A stretch of DNA of 64,000 nucleotides from NCBI RefSeq assembly GCF_002865645.1, contig NW_020194643.1:62001-126000 (forward strand), read 5' to 3'. The DNA is from Hyaloscypha bicolor E. Taxonomy: Eukaryota > Ascomycota > Leotiomycetes > Helotiales > Hyaloscyphaceae. The translations under genes and the position numbers were made by a program. Below, piece by piece: positions 36,208 to 46,218 of the stretch (the first letter of the stretch is position 1; the number at the start of each line of letters is the position of its first letter). The notes under the pieces are model-generated. The model ran no database searches. It was not told where the DNA came from and saw nothing but the letters and a program-made list of their open reading frames with translations.

Positions 36208-36879
36208 CTCCGTCATTCTCCTTAAAATTTCCTCCGGAGCAACGCGGACACAGGACTGTGGGGGCGCCAGCTTTCGGGCGACACACCTGTATAGATGAAA
36301 CACTACGATACAGAGTTCTTTATATTTTCAACAACTGGCGGCTACATTGCCACACAATCAGTGAGAACAATTACTCTTTCTTCGGTGACTCCATAGATAA
36401 TTCCCTTCCTATCAGTGCGACAGAGCCGATGGCGAAACCAATGACACGAGCGGTTTCCGGGCTGTTTCCGACTGATTGTACTCTAGTGCGGTGGAGAAGA
36501 TTACGGCTGCCACGAGCAAAAAGGAACCATCAGGTAGATCCAACCCAAAGAAGGCTTTTTGTGAACTTCTTGGGCGATTGTCTGACTTAGTTTTGAAGTA
36601 AAGAAAAATGTGAGAGATGCCTAAGCCATGTCTATTATGGTGGCTCGAATTGTATTACATCTGATAGGCTGATGGCCCAGTGGTACAATACATTCTCCAA
36701 GAAACTCATACTATTGGCGAAATCGTGCTGGGTGCTGCAATTGGAAATATTTACTATCTGACTGTGGCATAAACAAGAAGACGCCCTAATTCCACCTGAC
36801 CTTCTCCAAGACAGCAGGGTCATAGCCAGCTCTGTGAAGGGATTCCTGGTCTATGGCACCATCGACACACCTAGTTCCA

Positions 36880-37485
36880 ACCCATCAAAAGAGACAGCTC
36901 TATACAATCTGGACTCCACATGGTCCAATATACACTCGGAACTTGCGTGTCGCCTCTCCTGATCGGCGCCTTGGTCAGCAGAACTGGCTGTACACGCCAC
37001 CGACAGTGTTTGGCTCTGGCATTGCTGTTGTAGGAAGGGGGTTACCTGCAACACTGGCCGCGACATTTACCTGGGCATATTGGATTGGGTGTCAGGTCCT
37101 TGCTTCCTTCGTCGTAGAGATGGCTACTGCTCGGGGTTTCATTGCTATCGAGGTCGCGCTTGGGAAAGCAGCCTCGCCCATCGATATTACGGCCATGTTT
37201 GCCAGCCACAGTTTGGGTGAATCAATTTTCGTCGCAGGGGGAACGAGGTCTTGCAAGATTCTTTATTGAAAGCGGCATAAAGGGCCGGTTTGCATGGTAT
37301 CGATATATCACGGGCAATGGGTACAAGGGCGACGGAATTTCAATTTCTGGTTCTGGCGGAGTATTTGCCAGCGGCACTCCAAGCATATAACTCATCTTCA
37401 CAGAAGTTATTTAACTCCCTCGTCCCCCTCTTGGCTTTGTCGGTGGTGGCATCATGTTTCTGGGGTGGAAGAAGATAGCAGTTGC
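36880..37485 (+). pseudogene. C-terminal relic of an MFS drug transporter
   Basis: Pieces in two frames resemble the last third of DHA14-type fungal MFS transporters. TPPTVFGSGIAVVGRGL, then YWIGCQVLASFVVEMATARG, then ITAMFASHSLGESIFVAGG (family: VFFQSLGGAIFVS) are followed by a frame break at about 37240-37290. AMGTRATEF and AEYLPAALQAYNSSSQKLF (family: AQYLPAVLQAYN) come next, then a final helix ending WGGRR. The first eight or nine helices are missing upstream. It is a truncated, frameshifted remnant, and the glycine-rich motif 5 is degraded. Confidence 0.6.
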
Positions 37486-38001
37486 AGCAAGCATAAGTGA
37501 GGCTTCATTGTCAGCTAGGGATGGCAAATGAATCAGTTAAGCTTTCCAATGATACAATGGCTTAATTGAACATACTCTTTTGCTAGTCTCTTCAAGGTCA
37601 TTCAGGTGTTGTGGCATTCTTTCCTTGAGAAGCCAATAGTCTTCCTTTGTTCTCAGGGGTGCGGGGTAAACTCGCTTCGGGTTGCCCTATTTTAAGCGAG
37701 AACTATGTTATCTCGTATTCCTAATTTCCTCCCACCTACTCTGGAGCAAAACATACAAGACACGGAGCGATGTTGATGGCTTCCTCTACAACAGCTCAGA
37801 TACAATTTCTTCTTACTTAAACTGATCACAATTAATGGGAAATAGCTCTAAAGAAACGAGTAGTGAAATTAGTCCAAAAAAGTCCCTGAATCCTGTGGAA
37901 CTCGCAAAACTGCTTGTTCGCGCTACATGCAAGGAAAAAGCAACTCTTGTTAACAGCCTAAACGTCAATCAAATCCACTAGACTCTCGCTTGATTCGACA
38001 A
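37486..38001. other. Gap, no gene seen
   Basis: Ordinary intergenic sequence between the MFS relic and the 3' end of the 2EXR gene on the other strand. No protein-like frame was found. Confidence 0.4.
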
Positions 38002-38841
38002 CTAGCCCAGCATGACAGGTATAGTAAGCGCTGTCCCGTTTGCGGGTATGGCAGCCATAAAAGCAGCAACGTCACCTGTGACCCGTGCCACTGCCCGGTC
38101 AATCCTTCTCTGCTGGGCTACAGTGGGTGTTATCCTCATGCCCTGGCCCCCATTGGAATTAGTGATGAGATGAATAAGAGCTGCTTCCAGCCACCAACTC
38201 AGTGTCTGGCCAGGAATGATATTCGGATTCCAACCAGTCGGCCTGGGGCCCGGATGAACTCCACGAGGACTCAACAGCCGGATACGTGTGAGTGCAGTGA
38301 ACACGTTGTTCTGCGGCAATCGTAAAACCATGAAACTGTTTGTGTCGAGGAGCTCAGCTGGTGGCATTTGACTGTTGAAATGCCCAATTGTCTGGATGAG
38401 ATTAAAACCCCGTAAGTTTCTGTGAGGTACTCGGAGCCGAACTCGATGTAGGCGAACATAATCCCACAAAGTGAAGAAAGATTGGTAGTCAAAGAACAGT
38501 GTGTCTTGCGTCGCGTTGAAATGAATTGGTAGCTGTCGATTTAGCTGAAGTATATCGGGGTGACTGCGATAATACTGCTCCCAAGCCTCGCTATTCACGC
38601 GAAGGATATGAGAAGGATTCCGTTCGTGACACCTGTAGGTCCACACGATTTGCCATGGTTTTCTGGGGTTTTCTCTCCGAAGTGTTGGTGCGCGGTCGAA
38701 GCAAACTTCAATAATATTCTCGTTTCCTGCGCTGGCTGCTATGTCCCAAACCATTCCTCTGATTTCTGGGGGAAGATTGGGGAACTTGCCGAAAGAGGTC
38801 AGAGGCGCCATCGCGGCCGCCGTTGCTGTCGCAGTTGCCAT
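38002..38841 (-). CDS. 2EXR-domain protein
   Basis: A single exon of 279 codons. After an Ala/Thr-rich leader (MATATATAAAMAPL) comes FGKFPNLPPEIRGMVWDIA, the hallmark opening of the fungal 2EXR domain (F..LP.EIR..IW). A second block with VNSEAWEQYY and NATQDTLFFDYQSFF matches the family's middle part (family: L.V...SR..A...Y...NP..D.lyf). The C-terminus has an Ala/Val-rich helix. Function is unknown; 2EXR proteins are abundant lineage-specific fungal proteins with F-box-like openings. Frame is clean. The alternative start at Met11 would remove only the low-complexity leader. Confidence 0.8.
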   Translation of the reverse strand: MATATATAAAMAPLTSFGKFPNLPPEIRGMVWDIAASAGNENIIEVCFDRAPTLRRENPRKPWQIVWTYRCHERNPSHILRVNSEAWEQYYRSHPDILQLNRQLPIHFNATQDTLFFDYQSFFTLWDYVRLHRVRLRVPHRNLRGFNLIQTIGHFNSQMPPAELLDTNSFMVLRLPQNNVFTALTRIRLLSPRGVHPGPRPTGWNPNIIPGQTLSWWLEAALIHLITNSNGGQGMRITPTVAQQRRIDRAVARVTGDVAAFMAAIPANGTALTIPVMLG

Positions 38842-39666
38842 TGTGTTCTATGCGAGGGGTATTCGATTAGATCGGGTGGTTGTTGGGAGGTGAAATTCCC
38901 AAAATATGAGCTTGGTGGATATTTTCGGGAGAGTTTCTTTATGTGGCTTCTCATAAAGAAACACTTATGTGCCGGAAACAGAAGGTTTGCAACCACAGCG
39001 GAAGAACAAGGGGAAGTTACTTAATTCCCCTGCTCAAAGAAACTCAGAATGGATGCGCCGCATTTCATGTAGTGCGCGCGCCAATCGTGACCTTCCAAAA
39101 AGACAAAGCTCTATTAAATCAATGTCGCGCTCAAAAGCGCGAGCCTAGTTGGGGACTTCCTGAGCTTGCCGTCGGGAGTAGAATATCAAGAGAAAAGTTT
39201 GATACAGCAAAGAGGTTCGCTGATACCGCTCTAGCTATCGGGGTCAATTGCGGAAGGTATGTGAGCATTGGTCGGTTGTCGCTCGTTGGTGTCCTAGAAC
39301 AAAACTTCAAGCTCGGGTTGCTCCCGTGGGAAGATTATTCAAATCGGTTTCGTATTTTACTTGCGGACATATCTGAAAATTCTATTGCCGGGACTGCAGT
39401 CGAGTGAAAGGAATCGGGTGCATCGAAAGGTGTGAGACGGTGGGATCGTCCTCGTTGCCTTCCCATCGAAGAATGTGGGGGCTGTAGTACAGTACATTCC
39501 TTAATGGCTACGATTGAGTTAGCAAATGGTCGAGAAATGATCGGTTTATTGGACTTACCTTTCGGGTCATTGAGGTTTCCTAGAGGTTCGATCAATTGGG
39601 GCTTTTTATTCTGTCATTGAACTGGAGGGGCACGTTGTGCGGGTACAAACTCTCTGACGATACGGC
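38842..39666. other. Gap with one unrecognised open frame
   Basis: An open frame of 154 codons lies at 38943-39407 (+) and starts in the 2EXR promoter region, but it lacks recognisable motifs and has an atypical start context. I do not call it a gene. The rest is ordinary sequence. Confidence 0.35.
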
Positions 39667-40522
39667 TTATGTTGGGGCCATGCCAAAATCGTGGGAGTTC
39701 ATCTCCGAACTCGTAGGGGAACAAGGGGAAATTAGAGGGGTTGTGCTTGATAGGTGTATTTCTCTAATTGGTGTTGATCTGGCAGGCCAACCCGCTGGTA
39801 GTGGAGGGGAGGGTTCTCGCATTGTAGTAGGTGGTGGCCCAGGTGGTGGGCTTCTGCCCACCTTGCCGTCATGCCTACTTTGTAGCCGAAAATAGTGACC
39901 GGAGAGAGGTCCCGGTATTCCGGGCCACATATGCATAGACACAGGCCATCCTGGCTCAATCACTGTTTCCCAAACACGAGGGAGAATAATTCCCCCCTTT
40001 GGTCCTACTAGATCGTAGTGGCTCTCAGCAACATCTGTACTAAGACCTTCAACATGGAGAAACGCTTACCGGATGAATTCCTCCATTCCCTACAGTCAGG
40101 TAAGTATGGTATGCCCCAGTTGGAGAAGGATTAACAGTACTCACAACCTAAGTGACACATAATTCGAACGGGAAGCTGGATTTCCTCCCAACCGCATCAG
40201 TGAACTTGACAGGCTGCTTATCGACTCCCTGGGACGCGAGTGCTTTAGTTAATGTATCAGCAAGCTTTTCGTCCTTACACAGAGTTTCAGCTTCACTTGC
40301 ATCATCGGGGTCGTGGTCTGGATGATCGCTATTTGAACGTATCTTCGTATACTGGCCCCCAGAGTCTGCGGTCGGTTCCTTCGCTTCTATTTTCATGCGC
40401 ACGCGTCCAAATAGTGGGAGGTTCTCGTCATCGCAAGTCGTGGATCGTTTTAGAGACCTTGGCCCGCTGTTTGGCACAAGATCGGGCATTTCATGTTCAG
40501 TGCCATCCCCCAGAGCGATCAA
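39667..40522 (-). pseudogene. Fungal ubiquitin-like-domain (ULD) gene, two nonsense codons
   Basis: The minus strand reads from an acidic N-terminal part (40522-40200) into a ULD: KFTDAVGRKSSFPFELC, then after an intron GMEEFIR, AFLHVEGL, ESHYDLVGPKGGIILPRVWE and IEPGWPVSMHMWP, then a Pro-rich tail. This is the common fungal domain of the form DAVGRKFSFPFELC..W.GME. Two stops break it: TAG where the family has Trp just after FELC.T (about 40140) and TAA where it has Gln before AFLHVE (about 40067). Both are single C/T- or G/A-type changes of the RIP kind. The intron donor is probably GTGAGT near 40132. The role of the family is unknown; it often neighbours NLR and ankyrin genes. Confidence 0.65.
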
Positions 40523-40635
40523 TTGAAGGCGTTTAGATCAGCGTCGTTGTGGTGTTACAGAGATAGAACCTCTGTATACCGTGCCCCCCCCTTTTTTTTA
40601 GCTAATGTGTTTACTTAGCACTCTCTCAATAAATG

Positions 40636-42307
40636 TCAGATAGAGGGCTTGTCTCTGGGGTCTTCATCGTGCGAGAGATTTGGGCCTGCGCTCTTTTCAT
40701 AGTTATGGCATCTCGGACAGCAGGAAGTAATGTCTTTTGGGTATTGAATATCATGGCTCGTAGCGACATGCTGGCCAGGAGCAAAGCAAGTCTCGCACGG
40801 CGATGCTAGGTCAATATCCACCTTTGCTGATTCGTCGTGAATACGAAGATCACGGCATAAAGTGACGGGACTACAGGGCATTTAGACTCGCTTGGGGCGC
40901 TCAGTGGACTACAGCGTGCAAATTGAGGGGTTAAGCCCGCTATAAGGCCTTATAACTCCAGGCCTCGTGCCCTGGAGTAGAGTGTAAGACATTTGCAGGG
41001 CTATCGGAAGATGCTCAGGGGTTCTAGCGCTGCTGGCGGAGCAACCATAGCGCTCGGACGCTGTGAGGGTGGTAATTATAGGGTACCTTAGCGAACCTTC
41101 CCCTGTAAGTACAGGGATATGCCTTAAAAAGGTGTGGTACCCCTTGCTTGCGGTTTATAGCGTTCGTTCAGGGCAGTGACCTGGAAATATAGGGGGCTTT
41201 AGTGGTTGAATCCAGCAGAAAGTGGCCTGAAAGTGGACTTGTAGTTCAAATGCCCTGTAGTCCCGTCACTTTATGCCGTGATCTTCGTAGTAAACTCTCC
41301 ATATTCTATCTTCATCGCACTTGGACCAACGCTCTGAAAGTTTGGATCGAAGAACGGAAGTCAGCACCTGTTGAGAACCATTCTGAGTTGGTAAGACAAT
41401 ATATACTGAAAGAAAACCTACACTAGCAGATAGAATAAATTCTAGGTAGAAAGTCATATGTCTATTTAGTGCATTGATAAAGTAGACGGGCTGTTGTCGC
41501 TGGACTTGTGCCGGGATTTGTGTTGTAATGTTCTGAAGATTGAGAACCACCAGAGAGATCTTGACATTCGTTTGATTGTTCATAGAATCAGCCACTGTGC
41601 TAAACTTCCAGAGACAAATTTTCTTGTGATCTCCCACTTACGTGATGTTTGCAGTCATATCCAGCAGTTGTCTTCCCTGTTCGATTCGGCTATGAAAAAT
41701 TGAGGATTTCGACTACCATGTTGAGCTGCAAAAACTAACCTTGAATTCCCTTAACTATGACACTCATTCTTTTCACGCATCCGAAATACGACTCCTGCAC
41801 CTTTCCAGCTATAGTTTGATGACGCTGGTGGTTCCTCCTGTCGTCAATTCTCGTTGCTCCTCTAGTGCTCTATCAGCTTTTCTCACGCTCCGACACACAC
41901 ATCCGCAGCGTGGTGAGCAGCATTTGAATGCTCTCTGTATGCACAACCAGATCCAATTTGAACCTCGACAAATCCTCCTTTTTACACAAGGCCCACCTGA
42001 TTTTCATCCATCCATCCTTAACCTTACCCCACTCCCATCTGCCTTCAGACTAGGCTGGTACTTCTTAATCTTCTCCCAGAATGCATCAATAGTCTTCTGG
42101 CACTGCACGGCACCCTGCGCAATGCGGCGACCCCCCCTGTTGCGCATCGTCAACCTCGAGGCAATTTACGCTTTCGAGCGCCACCTGGAGGGTTTCAAGC
42201 TGGGCCACAAGCGACCTGAACTCAGCGAAAGACTCCCCGCTCTCGCACAGGGCGTCGATGCCGGTCGCGACCAGCTCAAGCGCGGAGATGAAATTGCTGA
42301 CTGACAT
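40636..42307 (-). pseudogene. Second ULD/STAND-associated gene, frameshifted and MITE-interrupted
   Basis: From ATG 42307 the minus strand encodes the helical N-terminal domain common to fungal STAND-type genes (MSVSNFISALELVATGIDAL, FRSLVAQLETLQVALESV). Frame breaks follow near 42130 and 42030, although homology continues (QCQKTIDAFWEKIKKYQP, then KDGWMKIRWALCKKEDL, then HTESIQMLLTTL). Next is a ULD (IPAQVQRQQPVYFINALNRH, MTFYLEFI). A MITE at 40842-41289 splits the gene. Beyond it come HDESAKVDIDLASP, ETCFAPGQHVA and a Cys-rich end (ITSCCPRCHN), where this family has a zinc-binding tail. Removing the MITE and one TA copy restores reading across the site. Hence a once-normal gene that decayed. 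Confidence 0.68.
40842..41289. mobile_element. MITE with 42-bp perfect inverted ends (Tc1/mariner-like)
   Basis: Bases 40842-40883 and 41248-41289 are exact reverse complements of each other (tacgaagatcacggcataaa at the left end, its complement at the right). If the outermost TA is taken as target duplication, the terminal repeats are 40 bp and the element is about 446 bp. It encodes nothing. The interior has ordinary base composition and several short self-complementary words. Insertion interrupts the ULD gene described above. TA duplication suggests mobilisation by a mariner- or pogo-type transposase, though its ends differ from those of the element at 14709-16899. Confidence 0.85.
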
Positions 42308-43235
42308 TGCGAGGCCGGAATGGGGGCGTCCGCATCAAGATCAATTGCGGAGTGGAATCCGCTCTTGAAAATATGGGAATTTCAAGAGTGTTGGAACGAG
42401 GCTGTGTTACTGTGTATGCAGGCGTGAAGGAGCGGCTTGCTCTGCACCACATGGGATTGAATACGCCTGGTGAGGCTGACCACATGTATTTGCAGCGAGT
42501 GAAATTCTTTCAAGTGCAAAACCTGCGACCATTCCCATTTGATTTCAGTGAAAACACTCAACATCTGGGAGAAAGGTTTGAGCCGTGTAATATGCTCCAA
42601 CCGAATTTTGAATATTCTACTACCCCGCGAAAGTCCACATCACTGTTTCTATCTTCCCTGTTTTCCCCACTCCTGGAAAAGGAAACAAAAGTCGGACTTG
42701 TGAACAAACTGGGAGAGGGAAACTCTCCACACGTTCTGAGACACGCAAACACAAGACAGAAGAGAAAGTGGGCAAGGCCGAGGGCGGGATATCTATAATG
42801 CTGTTCTACTCGAAACACATCAAAACTTCATTTGTCCCTAAAGGTCAAGCTTCTCAAGGATGAAAGCAATAACACATTAAAGACCGCAGGCCAAAAATTG
42901 AAGTGGAAGCTCGAGAACTTTCATTAAAGGAAAAGAACGGAGACAAAAAAGGGGGAAATATTTGGAGAGGAAATTTGCAACATATCCTCGCTTCATCTTA
43001 AACACCTCCAAAACTTCAGACTGCTCAAATACATGTGACAATACATTAAGTTCTACTTAGTTTCCACCATTAATGTTGTTTCAATACACATCGGGCGCAA
43101 CATAAAGGCTTTAAATCGGTTTGGAGTGCACATCGGCAGGAAGTAATAGCTGGCAGTTGAACCTGTCCAACTACGACAAACTTTTTGCACAAGACAAAAC
43201 AGAACAGCGACACCAAGCACTGTTTTAACCATATA
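42308..43235. other. Gap, no gene seen
   Basis: Upstream region of the second ULD pseudogene and 3' side of the fasciclin gene. Short frames (for example 42307-42798 on the plus strand) are not protein-like. Composition is ordinary. Confidence 0.4.
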
Positions 43236-44489
43236 TCAAATCAACATCGCAGCTCCACCAATCGCAACCATCAACCCCGCCGCAAACCCCGTCTCCCTCG
43301 CAATAGCAGCCGCCAACGCCTTACTACTACTTGACTTCACACTCGTAGTAGTCGGTAGCGCCGTCCCCCCCGACGCCGAAGTGGTCGAAACCAGAATATT
43401 ACTCGTAAATGGCAAATTCGTGACACTGCTCGCACTTGCAAAGACCGGCATTTGCGTTGCCAAACTCTCCACGGGCGTTCCCGAAGATGACGGATTCAGC
43501 ACGTTGTCGACGACATGCAATACCCCATTTCCAATCATGATGTCTGGGGCTAGGAGCTGAGCGGAGTTGATGAAGATCGCGTTGTTGCCTGTTCGGCTTA
43601 CGGTCAATTTACCGCCTTCGATAGTGGTGAACTCGGTGTTATTTTCGAAGGACGTGGAGTAGATAACTTCGTTCAGGGTGTGGAAGTCCATGATTTTTGC
43701 GAGGTCGGAGGAGCTCATGCTTGTGATTGCGGAGCCTAGGGCTTGGAAGGCTGCGTTTTGTGGCGCGAAGATGGTGAGGTTTGCGGTGGTGGAGTCTTTG
43801 GCAAGCACGTCTGCGGCATAGAGTGCGCCTTCGAAGGAGGTGAAATTGTATTCTTGGCAGGTGATGGTGATGTTTCCAGGCGGAACGAGGAGGGCATCGA
43901 TGATTTGGACGACGCCGCCGGTGAAGGGGAGGTCGCCCTGGACGAGGGTGCTTCGGCTGCCTTGGCCGCCGACAAGAGCGACTACGTTCCCCCCTTGTTT
44001 GAGGATCTCAACTCTCAGACCGCCAGTGATATTAGTCCAGCTGGGTAGAAGTGTATCTGTGAAGACAGGGGTGCCAGCGACCAGGTTTCCGGCTAGTACT
44101 TTAGTTTGGAGCATGTGATACTGGAGCACACTGGTGATGAAATCGGGTGAATTCTTGACGAATTGGTCGTTCCTGACGAATGCGGCATTGTTTGGAGCGA
44201 GAACCTAATGAGAAACGCGATCAGTTCCCATTCCTTGCCCGAAAGCTGTTCTGGTGAGATAGTTACCGTAGCGCCAGAAGGTAACCCTTTTATGATATCG
44301 GGATATTTCTATTGCAATGAAGTCAGCAATTATTCTCACGTAAATGCGCAACTGATAACATACCTGTACTAGAGAATAAAAGGTTGACAGGGTCTTTTCC
44401 CCAGAAAGAACCGAATCCAACGTTTGTGCCTGCAACCCCGCAGCAAACAAGCTTGTAGCCAACAGGCTTCTCCAACTAGAATTTCTCAT
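43236..44489 (-). CDS. GPI-anchored fasciclin (FAS1) domain protein
   Basis: Three exons, 44489-44364, 44308-44267 (only 42 nt) and 44204-43236, encode 378 residues. All junctions are phase 0; donors are GTATGT and GTAACT. The start gives a signal peptide (SLLATSLFAAGLQAQ). Two FAS1 domains follow. The first carries TLDSVLSGEKTLSTFYSLVQ and VLAPNNAAF; the second carries TSFEGALYAADVLAK, LTIFAPQNAAFQAL and ends in GVLHVVDNVLNP (H1 and H2 motifs of the family). A Ser/Thr-rich stretch and a hydrophobic tail with small residues (AAGLMVAIGGAAMLI) indicate a GPI anchor. Such proteins sit at the plasma membrane or cell wall and mediate adhesion. No catalytic role is expected. Confidence 0.88.
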
Positions 44490-46218
44490 CTCTCCAGGAT
44501 GTCTGATTCTTGAAAATTATAGTTAAAAGAGTGAAGGAATAGATAGACCGAGGCTGGTTGTCGGTCTCACAAGGATTAACAAAGTATAATAGAGACAGTA
44601 AGTGCTCGAAAGCCAATTAATCGACCAGAATTCTGAAGACAAAGATGACAGTGAAAAGGTTTCGAAACGGAGAGACAGGATGGGTTAACGACTTTTGAGG
44701 GATCCAGATTCCATACCCAGAAATTTAAGATTTTCTTTCCCAAGCATTGGGTGCGGACAAGGTTCATCAGCCCTACTCCCGTCTTTCAGCCACAAACGGA
44801 CGGGAAGATCTGATTGGTGGAGTCGGCCGAAGAAAATAACCGAATCCCCTGCAAAAGCATTCGCTTACGGCGGTGCTGTCTTTGGTAGGGCTGCGATTGG
44901 TCCCCAGCTTTCATTAAACATGAAATTTAAATTAAAGGAGAGGAAGAAGTTGGCAACACTTGCAGGCTAGCCGAATATCGCCTCCTGTTCCTCGCCTCGT
45001 GAGCACTTACACGCATGTGGTAGGCGATGACAAGGTCATGGCGGGGGAGATGTCTTGGCTTCCCAGAACAGCAAACAATGGGACTTTGCGGAAGGAGGCT
45101 TGAGGGACCCTTGCCTCATCCCCAATGTGCACCCGAAATCCCTTTCTCAGATAACCTCACCAGCAGACGCCTTGAAAACCGGCCATTTTCGGCTATAGTC
45201 GGTCCGATACAATAACAGCAAAACGTCCCGCCTTTTACGCCTATAATAACCTTTTAATTATAACCTAATTTAATTAACACGATTGAGTAAGATTATAGAG
45301 TAGAATTAGGCAAATAAAATATATTAATTCAATTTTGAATATAATTCGTATTTAATTAGTAATTATATTTTAAAATACATAAATAATTTATACTTTTTTT
45401 TTTTATTTTTTTTATAATAAATATAATTTAATATCCTAAAGAGAAGTCAGGTGTGGCGTGAGCGGCCGGAACTAAATATAATGAATATAGTCACGTGAGA
45501 CAGTACGTGACTAGTATATAATTACTATATAATTATTTAAAATTATTTAAAATATAAAAATATTTTAAAAAAGTTATATATACTTAAATAAATAATATAT
45601 TAAACTTATACTTATTGTAACGGCGCTGGCTGGGGGCCATATGGGGGTGGCTGTCACATGACTGGTTTCACCTAGCTAGCCGGCGTTTCAGTGGTTTTAG
45701 CTAGTATTTCCCTTCTTTTATTCCCTTTCCTTCTCTCTCTCTCTCCTTCTTCTCTTTAGCTTAGTATTTTTAATACATGAGATTCTTGGATCTTTGAGCC
45801 CTGGCTATTGCCTCGATCCCGCCGTTATACTTATAAGGCCCTTTAAGTTTTTAATAAGCTTTTAATATATAATATTATATAGTAATTATTAGCTAGTTAT
45901 ATAAACTAATTTTATATAATAATATTTATTATATTTAGCTTTAATTATTCGCGTTATATTTCTCTTTCTTTTATACTTTATATCAAGTATTAGAAGATAT
46001 AAAAGATATATAAGTATCTTTTATTTGTATTATAGTAATTATAAAACCCTAGAGAGAATTTATTATAACTTTTTAAATCCGAGGGAATGATGCTAAAGGT
46101 TCTCGCTTAGCGAAATTGCCGGTTTTCAAAGCCGTCCACCTTCGTACCAGGTATTTGTCTACACGATACCAAAAGCTGCACATGAAGGTACCCGCTGCCT
46201 CGGAACCTCGCTCCATTC
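44490..46218. other. Gap with AT-rich RIP-like sequence and a solo LTR
   Basis: 44490-45230 is ordinary sequence and should include the fasciclin promoter. From about 45240 to 46070 the sequence becomes strongly AT-rich with tracts of ttttttt and tataa, as in RIP-mutated repeats. It contains the solo LTR at 45616-45829. No gene is visible. Confidence 0.5.
45616..45829. repeat. Solo LTR with 5-bp target duplication
   Basis: The block begins TGTAACGGCG and ends CGCCGTTATA, which are inverted ends (the terminal TA probably comes from CA). The 5-mer CTTAT lies directly on both sides (45611-45615 and 45830-45834). A pyrimidine-rich ctctctctctc stretch is inside. No second copy or interior is present in the window, so this is a solo LTR left by recombination. 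It has kept much higher GC than the flanking DNA. Confidence 0.78.

Larger units (their letters stand above)
34321..36852. other. 2.5-kb gap without a recognisable gene
   Basis: Short frames such as 35363-35620 (+) and 36258-36590 (+) do not resemble known proteins. The region contains an imperfect tandem duplication (35254-35405) and a strong hairpin (36142-36207), described separately. Part of it is the 3' end of the NACHT gene. Composition is ordinary, not RIP-like. Confidence 0.4.

Noticed and set aside
38943..39407. 154-codon plus-strand frame
   Set aside because: No recognisable motif and poor start context; overlaps the expected 2EXR promoter. Kept as a note only.
40842..41289. tRNA-derived SINE
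   Set aside because: A gctcagtgga stretch and a ggttgaatcc stretch loosely resemble A and B boxes, but they are far too far apart and the long perfect inverted ends with TA flanks fit a MITE better.
43736..44118. Open frames on both strands within the fasciclin gene
   Set aside because: They are shadows of the GC-rich FAS1 exon; only the minus-strand reading gives signal peptide, FAS1 motifs and GPI tail.
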